This document shows, in pieces, positions 26,796-37,577 of a DNA stretch of 64,000 nt. The notes under the pieces are model-generated. The model saw only the letters and a program-made list of their open reading frames with translations. It did not search any database and had not been told where the DNA came from. The stretch comes from Streptacidiphilus sp. 4-A2 (GTDB lineage: Bacteria > Actinomycetota > Actinomycetes > Streptomycetales > Streptomycetaceae): the NCBI GenBank assembly GCA_014284505.1, contig JAAFYY010000001.1, positions 8,419,845 through 8,483,844 on the forward strand. Reading direction: 5' to 3'. The position numbers were made by a program, and so were the translations under genes. How positions within the stretch are numbered: position 1 is the first letter of the stretch; every line of letters begins with the position of its first letter.

Positions 26796-28026
26796 CCCGC
26801 CCGGCGCAGGCCGCTGCCGGCGCCGTGGGCGGTGCGCGCGCCACCGCGTGCGCCGCGGAGACCAGCGTCGCGTGCCGGTGCCAGCCGTGGTACGAGCGCC
26901 CGGAGAAGTCCCGGATGCCGACCCGGTCGGCGATCGCGGCGAGGTCGTGGTCGACCCGCGTCAGCCGGCTCAGCCGGTACAGCGCCGCCGGCGGCAGGCT
27001 CACCAGGTCGGTGAGCCACAGCTCGGACGGCCAGTTCTGGCCCGGCGCGGCGGCCCCCAGCAACAGCAGCTCCCTGCCCTGCACACCCCCGGAGGAGCGC
27101 GGCGAGCGCGAGGGCAGCAGCACCCGGGTGGTGGCCACCAGACTGCTGCCGACGGCCCCTTCCCGCTCGGGGTCCGGCCAGGCCACCGGGCGGCGCAGCA
27201 CCCGGGCCGCCCCCAGCGCCCGGTACGCGGGCAGCTGCTCGCCCCGCTGCCGGGCGGTCGGGCTGTCCAGCGGGATCAGCGGCAGGGTGCCGTCGACCCG
27301 GACCAGGAACGGGTTTCCCCCGGCCCGCAGCCGCCAGACCACCTTCGCGGCGTCGGCCTCCCTGGCGTCCAGCACCACCGGCCGCCGCGGCGGCCGCCAG
27401 TCCGCGGCCAGCTCCTGGAACGCGGCCATCGCGCAGTCGTCCATGTTCTCCGGGTCGGCTTCCTCCGGGATCGCCGCCTGCCGCCGCCGGGGCACGTCGG
27501 TCAGCCAGGAGTGGCTCAGGTGCAGCCGCCAGTTCACCGGGTGGCTGATCTCCTCGGAGGCCGCCCAGACGCCCACCGCCCGCTGGGCGTTGAGCATCTG
27601 CCCGAGGTCCGGGACGAACCGCCGGCGCACGCCGACCGAGTGCTCCCCGGCCTTGGGGATCACGATCGGCCGGATCACCCACGCCTGCGGCGCGGCGTCC
27701 TGGACCAGGTAGCGGGCGAGCGCCCGGCGCACCGGCATCCAGTCCCAGGTGGAGCTGGACACGAAGTGGTGCAGGTTCTGCTCGGCGGCCTGCCCGCCGA
27801 CCACGGCCGCGATGTTGCGGATCGACTTGCGGCCCTCCGCGTCCAGCAGGCCCTGGATGTACTGGGCGCCCTTGCGCCGTTGGTCGCTGCGGGGCAGCGA
27901 GGCGAACAGCTCGGAGCACAGTTCGGCGAGCACCGCGTCCCTGGCCGCGCGCTCGGGCGGCTGCGCGGCGACGGCAGGCCGGTCGTGCGGGACGCTTCCC
28001 CGGGCTGCCGGGGTACCGGACGGCAC
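26792..28026 (-). CDS. IS701-family transposase (DDE superfamily), C-terminus uncertain
   Basis: The protein begins with a variable Pro-rich segment and then has the family core: LCSELFASLPRSDQRRKGAQ, SIRNIAAVVGGQAAEQNLHH, FVSSSTWDWMPVRRALARYL, VIPKAGEHSVGVRRRFVPDL, and near the end FSGRSYHGWHRHATLVSAAH. It is about 410 residues. The last 20 residues run in one of two frames, and the TGA at 26792 fits one of them. Such IS701-like proteins are frequent in or beside Streptomyces biosynthetic clusters. No convincing terminal repeats or target duplication were found, so mobility is uncertain. Confidence 0.82.
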
Positions 28027-28607
28027 CAGTCATTGCTCTCCCCCACACTGTTCGCCGGGCGCTGCTGTTCGCCGGGCACCGCGTTTCGCGGGGCCCTGCG
28101 GCGCGCATCGCCGGCGCTCGCGCCGCCGCGCACGTCGGGTGCACCGCTGTCGAAAAGACCGTAGGCAGCCGCGGGTGCCCCGGCCTAGGTGGCCAGAACC
28201 ACGACATCGGGGTGCCGGGTGGTGGTCCGGCCACCACCACGGGATCAGGGCTGATCGAATCGCCCGCTCCGGGTCAGGAAGGGGGTGGTGCGGCCACCAC
28301 CCCCTCCCTGACCGCTCCGGAGCCGGTCCGTTCGGGGCCGAACGTCGCGGGCCCCGGAGGGCCGCCGCCGGGGCGCCGCGACCGGCCGCGCGGCCGGGGC
28401 GGACCCGCGGCGCTTCCGTCGGCCCGGCCCCCGCCCCGGCCCCGCCCCGGTGCTCCGGCGGGGTGTCGGCGGCTGGCGCTAGGGTTTTCCGTATCAGCGC
28501 CGGTCCGTTCCGGGCTCGCCGCCGCCCGTCCGTCACCAGGGAGCACTCGCTATGCCACGACCTCGTCCGCGCCGGTCGTCCCGGGAGCGCCGGATGGGGG
28601 CGTCCTG
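28027..28607. other. Gene-free interval between the transposase and uvrC, with strong inverted repeats
   Basis: GGTGGTGG/CCACCACC with a 5-base loop lies at 28218-28238, GATCAG-GG-CTGATC at about 28243-28256, and an 18-bp stem with one mismatch and a 4-base loop at 28273-28312. The first and last share the unusual core GGTGGTG...CGGCCACCACC. They could be terminators or element ends. No supported gene lies here. Open frames reading through this region are composition artefacts. Confidence 0.5.
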
Positions 28608-30619
28608 ATGGCCGATCCCTCCTCCTACCGGCCCGCGCCCGGCGAGATCCCGGTCTCGCCCGGGGTCTACCGGTTCCGTGACGCCGATCACCGGGTGATC
28701 TACGTCGGCAAGGCCAAGAGCCTGCGCCCCCGGCTGAGCAGCTACTTCCAGGACCTGGCCAACCTGCACCCGCGGACCAGGCAGATGGTGACCACCGCCG
28801 CCTCGGTGGAGTGGACCGTGGTCGGCACCGAGGTCGAGGCGCTCCAGCTGGAGTACAGCTGGATCAAGGAGTTCAACCCGCGCTTCAACGTCAAGTACCG
28901 CGACGACAAGAGCTACCCCTCGCTGGCGGTCACCCTCAACGAGGAGTTCCCCCGGGTCCAGGTGATGCGCGGACCGAAGAAGCGCGGGGTGCGCTACTTC
29001 GGGCCCTACGGCCACGCCTGGGCGATCCGCGAGACCGTGGACCTGATGCTCCGCGCCTTCCCGGTGCGCACCTGCTCGGCCGGGGTGTTCAAGCGCGCCG
29101 AGCAGGTCGGCCGGCCCTGCCTGCTCGGCTACATCGGCAAGTGCTCCGCGCCCTGCGTCGGCCGGGTCTCGCCGCAGGAGCACCGGCAGCTGGCGGAGGA
29201 CTTCTGCGACTTCATGGCCGGGCGCACCGGCGCCTACCTGCGCCGGCTGGAGGAGGAGATGCGCGAGGCCGCCGTCGCGATGGAGTACGAGCGGGCCGGC
29301 CGGCTGCGGGACGACATCGCCGCGCTGCGGCTCGCCATGGAGAAGAGCGCGGTGGTGCTCGCCGACGCCACCGACGCCGACCTGCTGGCCGTGGCCGAGG
29401 ACGAGCTGGAGGCCGCGGTCCAGATCTTCCACGTCCGCGGCGGCCGGGTGCGCGGCCAGCGCGGCTGGGTCACCGACAAGGTCGAGAACGTGGACACCGC
29501 CGGGCTGGTCGAGCACGCCCTGCTCCAGCTCTACGGCGAGGAGAGCGGCGAGGCGGTGCCGCGCGAGGTGCTGGTCCCGGCCCTGCCGGAGCCGGTCGAA
29601 CCGGTCGCCGAATGGCTCAGCGAGCGCCGCGGCGCCCGGGTGGACCTGCGGATCCCGCAGCGCGGCGACAAGCGCGAGCTGATGGTGACCGTGGCCCGCA
29701 ACGCCGCCCAGGCGCTGGCCCTGCACAAGACCAGGCGTGCCTCCGACCTGACCACCCGCAGCGTCGCGCTCCAGGAGATCGCCGACGCCCTGGGCCTGGA
29801 CTCCGCCCCGCTGCGGATCGAGTGCTACGACATCTCGCACCTCCAGGGGCAGGACGTGGTGGCCTCGATGGTGGTCTTCGAGGACGGCCTGGTCCGCAAG
29901 AGCGAGTACCGGCGCTTCTCGATCAAGGGCTTCGAGGGCCAGGACGACGTCCGCTCCATGCACGAGGTGATCACCCGCCGGTTCCGGCACACCGAGCAGC
30001 CCAGGGAGCGCGACGAGGAGACCGGCCGCCCGCGCCGCTTCGCCTACCCCCCGCAGCTGATCGTGGTCGACGGCGGCGAGCCGCAGGTCGCCGCCGCCCA
30101 GCGGGCGCTGGACGAGGTGGGCGTGCGCGACGTGGCGCTGTGTGGGCTGGCCAAGCGGCTGGAGGAGGTCTGGCTGCCGGGCGAGGACGACCCGGTGGTG
30201 CTGCCGCGCAGCAGCGAGGGCCTGTACCTGCTTCAGCGCGTCCGGGACGAGGCGCACCGCTTCGCCATCAGCTACCAGCGGCAGAAGCGCGGCAAACGGA
30301 TGACCGCCGGCGGTCTGGACGACGTCCCCGGACTCGGCGAGACCCGCCGCCAGGCCCTGCTCAAGCACTTCGGCTCGCTGAAGCGGCTGAAGGCCGCGAC
30401 GGTCGAGGAGATCCGCGAGGTCCCCGGGTGGGGCAGCGCACCGCGGAAGCTGTTGTGGCAGCGTTGGCCTCGGCGACACCCGCTGCTCCTACGGTCAATA
30501 CGGCGACCGGGGAGGTCATCAGCGATGGTGATGTCACTCATCCGGGTGACACAGGGAAGCCGCAGACGACCGCGGGCGTTGTTTGTACTGATGCGACCGA
30601 AAGCGGGGAACAGAAGTGA
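28608..30619 (+). CDS. uvrC: UvrABC excinuclease subunit C (one frameshift near the 3' end)
   Basis: The dual-incision nuclease of excision repair is about 670 residues here. The N-terminal GIY-YIG domain is SPGVYRFRDADHRVIYVGKA, followed by the UvrB-interacting UVR motif (EYERAGRLRDDIAALRLAME), the RNase H-like nuclease domain (IECYDISHLQGQDVVASMVV) and C-terminal HhH motifs (VPGLGETRRQALLKHFGS). Near 30430 a base change moves QRTAEAVVAALASATP and the last 50 residues into another frame, which ends at the TGA overlapping the rapZ GTG. That 4-base overlap confirms the restored frame. It heads the uvrC-rapZ-yvcK-whiA operon. Confidence 0.95.
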
Positions 30620-31530
30620 GTGTGCCCGGTAGTACCAACGGTGCCGGTGGCGACAGTGAGACCGCGGACAGCCAGCCCGAGCTGGTGATCATTTCAGGGA
30701 TGTCCGGCGCCGGCCGCAGCACCGCGGCCAAGTGCCTGGAGGACCTCGGCTGGTATGTCGTCGACAACCTGCCGCCGTCGCTGATACCGACCATGGTCGA
30801 CCTCGGTGCGCGCTCCCAGGGCGCGGTGGCCCGGATAGGCGCGGTGGTGGACGTCCGCGGCCGGAGCTTCTTCGACGACCTGCTGACCTCGCTGGAGGGG
30901 CTGGAGCAGCGCGGCGTCCGGCTCCGGGTGGTCTTCCTGGAGGCCTCCGACGACGCCCTGGTCCGGCGTTTCGAGAGTGTCCGCCGCCCGCACCCGCTCC
31001 AGGGCGACGCGCGGATCGTGGACGGCATCGCCCAGGAGCGCACCCTGCTGCGGGATCTCCGCGGCGAGGCCGACCTGGTGATCGACACCTCCAGCCTCAA
31101 TGTGCACGAGCTGCGCGCCAAGATGGACGCCCAGTTCGCCGACGACCAGGAGCCGGAGCTGCGGGCCACGGTCATGTCCTTCGGCTTCAAGTACGGCCTG
31201 CCGGTGGATGCCGACCTGGTGGTGGACTGCCGGTTCCTGCCCAACCCGCACTGGGTCCCGGAGCTCCGGGCCCGTACCGGCACCGACGAGGAGGTCGCCG
31301 CCTACGTCTTCGACCAGCCCGGCGCCAAGGAGTTCCTGGACCAGTACGCCGATCTGCTGCGGATCGTCACCGAGGGCTACCGACGCGAGGGCAAGCGGTA
31401 CATGACACTTGCCGTAGGCTGCACCGGAGGCAAGCACCGCAGCGTCGCGATGTCGGAACGTCTCGCGAAGCGCCTGACCGCCGACGGACTGGAGACGGTG
31501 CTGGTGCATCGCGACATGGGCCGTGAGTAG
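30616..31530 (+). CDS. rapZ: RNase adapter protein RapZ / nucleotide-binding protein
   Basis: The 304-residue P-loop protein has Walker A GMSGAGRSTAAKCLED, DLGWYVVDNLPPSLIP, VDCRFLPNPHWVPELR and the C-terminal GCTGGKHRSVAMSE typical of the family. In E. coli RapZ guides RNase E to the GlmZ small RNA; in Gram-positives its role is less clear, but it is almost always next to yvcK and whiA. GTG 30616 overlaps the uvrC stop by 4 bases (translational coupling). The frame is intact. Confidence 0.95.
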   Translation: MSVPGSTNGAGGDSETADSQPELVIISGMSGAGRSTAAKCLEDLGWYVVDNLPPSLIPTMVDLGARSQGAVARIGAVVDVRGRSFFDDLLTSLEGLEQRGVRLRVVFLEASDDALVRRFESVRRPHPLQGDARIVDGIAQERTLLRDLRGEADLVIDTSSLNVHELRAKMDAQFADDQEPELRATVMSFGFKYGLPVDADLVVDCRFLPNPHWVPELRARTGTDEEVAAYVFDQPGAKEFLDQYADLLRIVTEGYRREGKRYMTLAVGCTGGKHRSVAMSERLAKRLTADGLETVLVHRDMGRE

Positions 31531-31555
31531 CCGCGCAGAGCAGTAAGGGGCACGG

Positions 31556-32571
31556 GTGGCGTCACACATCATGGCCGGTCGGCAGGTCCGTCGTCGTCGC
31601 GAGGCGCCGAGAATAACGGCCCTCGGCGGCGGTCAGGGCCTGTCCGCCACCCTCTCCGCCCTGCGCCGGCTCACCGGCGAGCTGACGGCCGTGGTCACCG
31701 TCGCCGACGACGGCGGCTCCAGCGGCCGGCTGCGCGCGGAGCTGGGGGTGCTGCCCCGGGCGACCTGCGCAAGGCGCTGGCTGCGCTGTGCGGCGACGAC
31801 GAGTGGGGCCGCACCTGGTCCGAGGTGATCCAGCACCGCTTCCAGAGCGACGGCGACCTGCACGGCCACGCGGTCGGCAACCTGCTGATCGTCGCCCTGT
31901 GGGAGAAGCTGGGCGACCCGGTGGCCGCGCTGGAGTACGTCGGCCGGCTGCTGGGCGCGCACGGGCGGGTGCTGCCCATGTCGGCGGTGCCGCTGGACAT
32001 CGAGGCAGTGGTCCGCGGCCTGGACCCGGACCACCCCGACCGGCTGGACACCGTCCGCGGCCAGGCGCGGGTGGCGGTCACCAAGGGCGAGGTGGAGTCG
32101 GTGCGGCTGCTGCCGCAGGACCCCCCGGCGGTGCCCGAGGCGCTGGCCGCGGTGCTGGACGCGGACTGGGTGGTGCTCGGCCCCGGCTCCTGGTTCACCA
32201 GCGTGCTGCCGCACCTCATGGTGCCCCAGCTGCGTTCCGCGCTGGTGGACGCCCGGGCGCGGAAGGTGCTCGCGCTCAACCTGATCGCCCAGCCGGGCGA
32301 GACCGAGGGCTTCTCGCCGCAGCGGCACCTGGAGGTCTTCCAGGAGCACGCGCCGGAGCTCACCGTGGACTTCGTGCTGGCCGACCGGGCGGCGGTGGCC
32401 GACCCGGAGGCGCTGCGCGGTGCGGCCAAGCGTCTGGGAGCCGAACTCGTACTCGACAACGTCGCGGCCCTGGAAGGGATCCAGGCCACCGGGCGACACG
32501 ACCCGGAGCTTCTGGCCGCCGCGTACGACCGGATCTTCAGGATGCATGGAAGGATCGCGCCATGGCGATGA
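31556..32571 (+). CDS. yvcK: YvcK/CofD-like protein (gluconeogenesis factor, one frameshift)
   Basis: The start MASHIMAGRQVRRRREAPRI leads to TALGGGQGLSATLSALRRL and VVTVADDGGSSGRLR, the UDP-sugar-binding motifs of YvcK. Near 31755 a C run is one base short, so GDLRKALAALCGDDEWGRTW appears in another frame before IQHRFQSDGDLHGHAVGNLL continues. The restored length of about 338 residues is normal. YvcK proteins are needed for growth on gluconeogenic carbon and for cell-wall balance. The stop at 32569-32571 overlaps the whiA start. Confidence 0.93.
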
Positions 32572-33547
32572 CGGCAGCGGTGAAGGACGAAATCAGCCGG
32601 CTCCCCGTCACCCGGGCCTGCTGCCGCAAGGCAGAGGTGTCGGCGATCCTGCGGTTCGCGGGCGGTCTGCACATTGTGAGCGGACGCATCGTGATCGAGG
32701 CGGAGCTGGACACCGGGGTCGCGGCACGACGACTGCGCAAGGATCTGCTGGAGATCTTCGGACACTCCTCGGAGCTGGTGGTGATGGCCCCCGGCGGCCT
32801 GCGGCGCAGCAGCCGGTACGTGGTACGGGTGGTGAAGGACGGCGAACTGCTGGCCCGGCAGACGGGTCTGGTGGACGGGCGCGGCCGCCCGATCCGGGGG
32901 CTGCCGCCGGCGTGGTGTCCGGGGCGACCTGCGACGCGGAGGCCGCCTGGCGCGGGGCGTTCCTGGCGCACGGCTCGCTGACCGAGCCGGGCCGGTCCTC
33001 CTCGCTGGAGGTCACCTGCCCCGGCTCGGAGGCGGCGCTGGCACTGGTGGGCGCGGCCCGGCGGCTGGGCATCCCGGCGAAGGCCCGGGAGGTGCGCGGG
33101 GTGGACCGGGTGGTGATCCGGGACGGCGACGCGATCGGCGCGCTGCTGACCCGGCTGGGCGCCCATGAGTCGGTGCTGGCCTGGGAGGAGCGGCGGATGC
33201 GCCGTGAGGTCCGGGCGACGGCCAACCGGCTGGCCAACTTCGACGACGCCAACCTGCGCCGTTCGGCGCGGGCCGCGGTCGCGGCCGGCGCGCGGGTGCA
33301 ACGGGCGCTGGAGATCCTCGGCGAGGAGGTCCCGGAGCACCTGGCCGCGGCCGGCCGGCTGCGGATGGAGCACAAGCAGGCGTCGTTGGAGGAGCTCGGC
33401 TCGCTCGCGGACCCGCCGCTGACCAAGGACGCGGTGGCCGGGCGGATCCGCCGGCTGCTGGCGATGGCCGACAAGCGGGCCTCGGAGCTGGGTCTGCCGA
33501 GCACCGAGCACAACCTCTCCGAGGCCGAGGAGATGGTCGCCGGCTGA
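32562..33547 (+). CDS. whiA: Sporulation transcription factor WhiA (one frameshift)
   Basis: The start MAMTAAVKDEISRLPVTRAC is followed by the LAGLIDADG-homing-endonuclease-like N-terminal domain (AILRFAGGLHIVSGRIVIEA), and the C-terminal helix-turn-helix region ends KDAVAGRIRRLLAMADKRAS. A base loss near 32905 shifts VVSGATCDAEAAWRGAFLAH. Restored length is about 328 residues. WhiA works with WhiB to trigger sporulation septation in Streptomyces. Two ATGs (32562 and 32568) are possible. The second overlaps the yvcK stop as ATGA. It is the last gene of the operon, with a hairpin downstream. Confidence 0.95.
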
Positions 33548-33563
33548 ACCCGGGGGGCACTGG

Positions 33564-33601
33564 AGGCCCCTGGGGCCCCTGTTGTCCGGGCCCCGGGGCC
33601 T
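33564..33601 (+). terminator. Terminator of the uvrC-whiA operon
   Basis: AGGCCCCTGGGGCCC pairs with GGGCCCCGGGGCCT with one bulge, 17 bases after the whiA stop. The remaining 33602-33859 must contain the gap promoter. I could not assign its hexamers with confidence. Confidence 0.7.
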
Positions 33602-33859
33602 CGGTCGTTTCCGGGCTTCCGGGTGATTCGTCCGGGGAATCCCCTCAGGGAACGGACGGCGATCGGATGCTGATCGGACCGCGCTCGCGCGGTACCCCGA
33701 TAGCACACGAAACGCGTCGGGTACACAGCGGACCGCGCGGCCTGGGCGCGGCCTGATGTGCTCTTCGACACGCTCGCGGGGTAGGGTTTCAAGCGGTCGG
33801 GGACATCCCATTCCAGCTCGTCGGCCCATCCGCCGGCGTATCAGCGAGGAGATCGGTTC

Positions 33860-34864
33860 GTGACGATCCGGGTAGGAATCAACGGCTTCGGCCGTATCGG
33901 CCGCAACTTCTTCCGTGCCGTCAAGGCCCAGGGCGCGGACATCCAAATCGTCGGTGTCAACGACCTGACCGACACCAAGACCCTGGCACACCTGCTCAAG
34001 TACGACTCGACCCTGGGGACCCTGCAGGCCGAGGTCAGCCACACCGAAGACACCATCACCGTCGATGGCAAGAGCTTCAAGGTCACCGCCGAGCGCGATC
34101 CCGCGAAGCTCGGCTGGGGCGCACTCGGCGCCGACATCGTGATCGAGTCCACCGGTTTCTTCACCAAGGCCGAGGCTGCGAAGGCGCACCTCACGGCCGG
34201 TGCCAAGAAGGTGCTGATCTCGGCTCCGGCCTCCGACGAGGACATCACCATCGTCATGGGCGTCAACGACGACAAGCTCGACGTCAGCAAGCACACCATC
34301 ATCTCCAACGCCTCGTGCACCACCAACTGTGTGGCGCCGATGGCCAAGGTGATTCCACGAGGCGTTCGGCATCGTCAAGGGCATGATGACGACGGTGCAC
34401 GCCTACACCAACGACCAGGTCACGCTGGACTTCCCGCACAAGGACCTGCGTCGTGCCCGCGCTGCCGCGCTGAGCATCATCCCGACCTCCACCGGTGCCG
34501 CCAAGGCCACCGCGCTGGTGCTGCCGGAGCTCAAGGGCAAGCTGGACGGCACTTCGCTGCGCGTCCCGGTGCCCACCGGCTCGATCACCGACCTGGTGGT
34601 CGACCTGGAGCGCGAGGTCACCAAGGACGAGGTCAACGCGGCCTTCCTGAAGGCCTCCCAGGGCTCCCTCAAGGGGATCCTGTACTACAACGAGGACCCG
34701 ATCGTCTCCCGCGACATCGTCAACTCGCCGTACTCCTGTCTCTTCGATGCCCGCTGACCATGGTCCAGGGCAACCAGGTGAAGATCTTCGGGTGGTACGA
34801 CAATGAGTGGGGCTACTCGAACCGCCTGGTCAACCTGACCACCCTGGTCGGTAGCCAGCTCTGA
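33860..34864 (+). CDS. gap: Glyceraldehyde-3-phosphate dehydrogenase (two compensating indels)
   Basis: This 334-residue glycolytic enzyme has the NAD-binding start TIRVGINGFGRIGRNFFRAV and the active-site motif SNASCTTNC. One inserted C near 34355 (attccac for attcac) moves FGIVKGMMTTVHAYTNDQVT and everything to SPYSCLFDAR into another frame, and one lost C near 34750 restores it for GNQVKIFGWYDNEWGYSNRL. The pair of opposite errors in an essential gene is strong evidence for sequencing error. GTG 33860 starts the conserved protein. It is the first gene of gap-pgk-tpiA. Confidence 0.96.
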   Translation: MTIRVGINGFGRIGRNFFRAVKAQGADIQIVGVNDLTDTKTLAHLLKYDSTLGTLQAEVSHTEDTITVDGKSFKVTAERDPAKLGWGALGADIVIESTGFFTKAEAAKAHLTAGAKKVLISAPASDEDITIVMGVNDDKLDVSKHTIISNASCTTNCVAPMAKVIPRGVRHRQGHDDDGARLHQRPGHAGLPAQGPASCPRCRAEHHPDLHRCRQGHRAGAAGAQGQAGRHFAARPGAHRLDHRPGGRPGARGHQGRGQRGLPEGLPGLPQGDPVLQRGPDRLPRHRQLAVLLSLRCPLTMVQGNQVKIFGWYDNEWGYSNRLVNLTTLVGSQL

Positions 34865-34886
34865 CCAGCTCGGCACAGGTGATGTG

Positions 34887-34922
34887 AGGCAGGGTCCGGA
34901 CGCAGTCGTCCGGGCCCTGCCT
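34887..34922 (+). terminator. Hairpin between gap and pgk
   Basis: A 15-bp stem (34887-34901 with 34908-34922, one G-T pair) and 6-base loop. It may partly terminate transcription or stabilise the gap message, giving higher gap than pgk expression. Confidence 0.6.
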
Positions 34923-34978
34923 GCGTGACCGTCGACCACTTTGCCGCCTCTCCACCCCCCAACAGGAGTCACCAGACC

Positions 34979-36184
34979 GTGCAGACCATCGACGACCTCG
35001 ACGTCGCCGGCAAGCGGGTTTTCGTCCGCGCCGACCTCAATGTGCCGCTGTCCGGCACCACCATCACCGACGACGGCCGGATCCGCGCCGTCGCCCCGAC
35101 CATCGCCAAGCTGGTCGCCGCAGGCGCCAAGGTGATCGTCGCCTCGCACCTGGGCCGTCCCAAGGGCGAGCCCGACCCGCAGTTCAGCCTGGCGCCGGTG
35201 GCCGTGCGCCTCGGCGAGATCCTCGGCCAGGAGGTGGCCTTCGCCACCGACACCGTCGGCCCCGCGGCCGCGGCCGCCGTGGCCGCGCTGTCCGACGGAC
35301 AGGTCGCGCTGCTGGAGAACCTGCGCTTCAACCCGGGCGAGACCAGCAAGGACGACGCCGAGCGCGGCGCCTTCGCGGACCAGCTGGCGGCCCTCGCCGA
35401 CGTCTATGTCGGCGACGGCTTCGGCGCGGTGCACCGCAAGCACGCCTCGGTCTACGACCTGCCGGCGCGGCTGCCGCACGCGGTGGGCCTGCTGATCGCC
35501 GCCGAGGTGGCCGTGCTCAAGCGGCTCACCGAGGAGGTCGAGCGCCCCTACGCGGTGGTGCTGGGCGGCTCCAAGGTCTCCGACAAGCTCGGGGTGATCG
35601 ACAACCTGCTGGGCAAGGCCGACCGGATCCTCATCGGCGGCGGCATGGCCTTCACCTTCCTCGCGGCCCAGGGCCACGAGGTCGGCACCAGTCTGCTCCA
35701 GGAGGACCAGATCCCGGTCGTCCAGGAGTACCTGCGGCGGGCCGCGGAGAACGGCGTCGAGTTCGTGCTGCCGGTGGACGCCGCGGTCTCCGGCTCCTTC
35801 CCCGACGTCAAGGGGCAGGCCCCGGTCGAGGACTTCGAGGTGGTCCCGGCGGACGCGATGCCGGACGGGAAGATGGGCCTGGACATCGGCCCGGAGTCGG
35901 GCAAGCTGTTCGCGTCCAAGCTGGCCGACGCCGCCACGGTCTTCTGGAACGGCCCGATGGGCGTGTTCGAACACCCGGCCTTCGCCGCCGGGACCAGGGC
36001 CGTCGCCCAGGCGCTGGCCGAGGGCGACGCCTTCTCGGTGGTCGGCGGCGGCGACTCGGCCGCGGCCGTACGCCTGCTCGGCTTCGACGAGAAGAGCTTC
36101 GGCCACATCTCGACGGGTGGCGGCGCCAGCCTCGAATACCTTGAGGGCAAGACCCTCCCCGGCCTCGCCGCACTGGAGAACTGA
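34979..36184 (+). CDS. pgk: Phosphoglycerate kinase
   Basis: This 401-residue intact enzyme converts 1,3-bisphosphoglycerate and ADP to 3-phosphoglycerate and ATP. Motifs are KRVFVRADLNVPL at the start, SHLGRPKG, LLENLRFNPGE, VLGGSKVSDKLGVIDNLL and, at the end, FSVVGGGDSAAAVRLLG followed by HISTGGGASLEYLEGK. GTG 34979 (MQTIDDLDV) was chosen over an upstream in-frame GTG because GGAG lies 11 bases before it and homologues start here. The tpiA start follows 3 bases after the stop. Confidence 0.97.
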   Translation: MQTIDDLDVAGKRVFVRADLNVPLSGTTITDDGRIRAVAPTIAKLVAAGAKVIVASHLGRPKGEPDPQFSLAPVAVRLGEILGQEVAFATDTVGPAAAAAVAALSDGQVALLENLRFNPGETSKDDAERGAFADQLAALADVYVGDGFGAVHRKHASVYDLPARLPHAVGLLIAAEVAVLKRLTEEVERPYAVVLGGSKVSDKLGVIDNLLGKADRILIGGGMAFTFLAAQGHEVGTSLLQEDQIPVVQEYLRRAAENGVEFVLPVDAAVSGSFPDVKGQAPVEDFEVVPADAMPDGKMGLDIGPESGKLFASKLADAATVFWNGPMGVFEHPAFAAGTRAVAQALAEGDAFSVVGGGDSAAAVRLLGFDEKSFGHISTGGGASLEYLEGKTLPGLAALEN

Positions 36185-36187
36185 GCC

Positions 36188-36990
<803 letters not shown>

Positions 36991-37105
36991 CTGGCCCTGC
37001 CCGTCGTAGTCTAGGGCCGACGTACGCTAGGGCCGGAGTCGTGGCACCGCCGCGGCTCCGGCCCCGCTCCATCGCCAAGCATCCACACAAGAGATTGGTT
37101 CCGCC

Positions 37106-37345
37106 GTGATCCTGGCCTTCTCGATCGCGCTGATTGTCTTCAGCGCGTTGATGGTCGTCCTGGTCCTGCTGCACAAGGGCAAGGGTGGCGGTCTGTCGGA
37201 CATGTTCGGCGGCGGTGTCTCCTCCACCGGCGGCGGGTCCGCCGTGGCCGAGCGCAACCTGGACCGCATCACCATCTTCGTGGGTGTCGGCTGGTTCGCC
37301 TGCATCATCATCCTGTCGCTGCTGATGAAGGCCAAGAACGGCTGA
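37106..37345 (+). CDS. secG: Preprotein translocase subunit SecG
   Basis: The 79-residue membrane protein has two helices (FSIALIVFSALMVVLVLLHK and ITIFVGVGWFACIIILSLLM) around the polar loop GKGGGLSDMFGGG that typifies SecG. It assists SecYE-dependent export. GTG start. It follows tpiA in the common actinobacterial order. Confidence 0.95.
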   Translation: MILAFSIALIVFSALMVVLVLLHKGKGGGLSDMFGGGVSSTGGGSAVAERNLDRITIFVGVGWFACIIILSLLMKAKNG

Positions 37346-37459
37346 CAGGCGCGACCGCCCCACCCCCGCTGTACCTCGTGCAGGTGGCCCGTCCGGGTGA
37401 CAACTGACGGGCCGTCGCTTGGCCGCCTATCATGGTGGCCGGGGCCGCCGGTGACGGTG

Positions 37460-37483
37460 ACGGACCGTACCACTACGGTCCGT
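37460..37483. promoter_or_regulatory. Perfect inverted repeat between secG and rbpA
   Basis: ACGGACCGTA (37460-37469) and TACGGTCCGT (37474-37483) flank a CCAC loop. It is about 115 bases past secG and just before the candidate rbpA promoter, so it could be an operator or a terminator without a U-run. Confidence 0.5.
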
Positions 37484-37497
37484 GCACTGGTGCGCCC

Positions 37498-37523
37498 GGA
37501 ACACCTGGGGGACGGGCCCTGTG
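37498..37523 (+). promoter_or_regulatory. Candidate SigR-type promoter of rbpA
   Basis: GGAAC at 37498-37502 and GTG at 37521-37523 are 18 bases apart, close to the SigR consensus GGAAT-N18-GTT, one base off in each element. In S. coelicolor rbpA is a known SigR target induced by disulphide stress, which makes this reading plausible. Confidence 0.4.
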
Positions 37524-37577
37524 GCGCCGGTGCTCCAGGCGGCTAACGCTTTGCACCATCACGCAGGGAGTCGCACT

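Noticed and set aside
26792..28320. A complete, active IS701 element
   Set aside because: No terminal inverted repeats or target duplication could be matched around the transposase gene.
34340..34760. Programmed ribosomal frameshifting in gap
   Set aside because: An insertion and a deletion 400 bases apart with no slippery site, in a gene that never uses recoding; many unrelated genes show the same defect.
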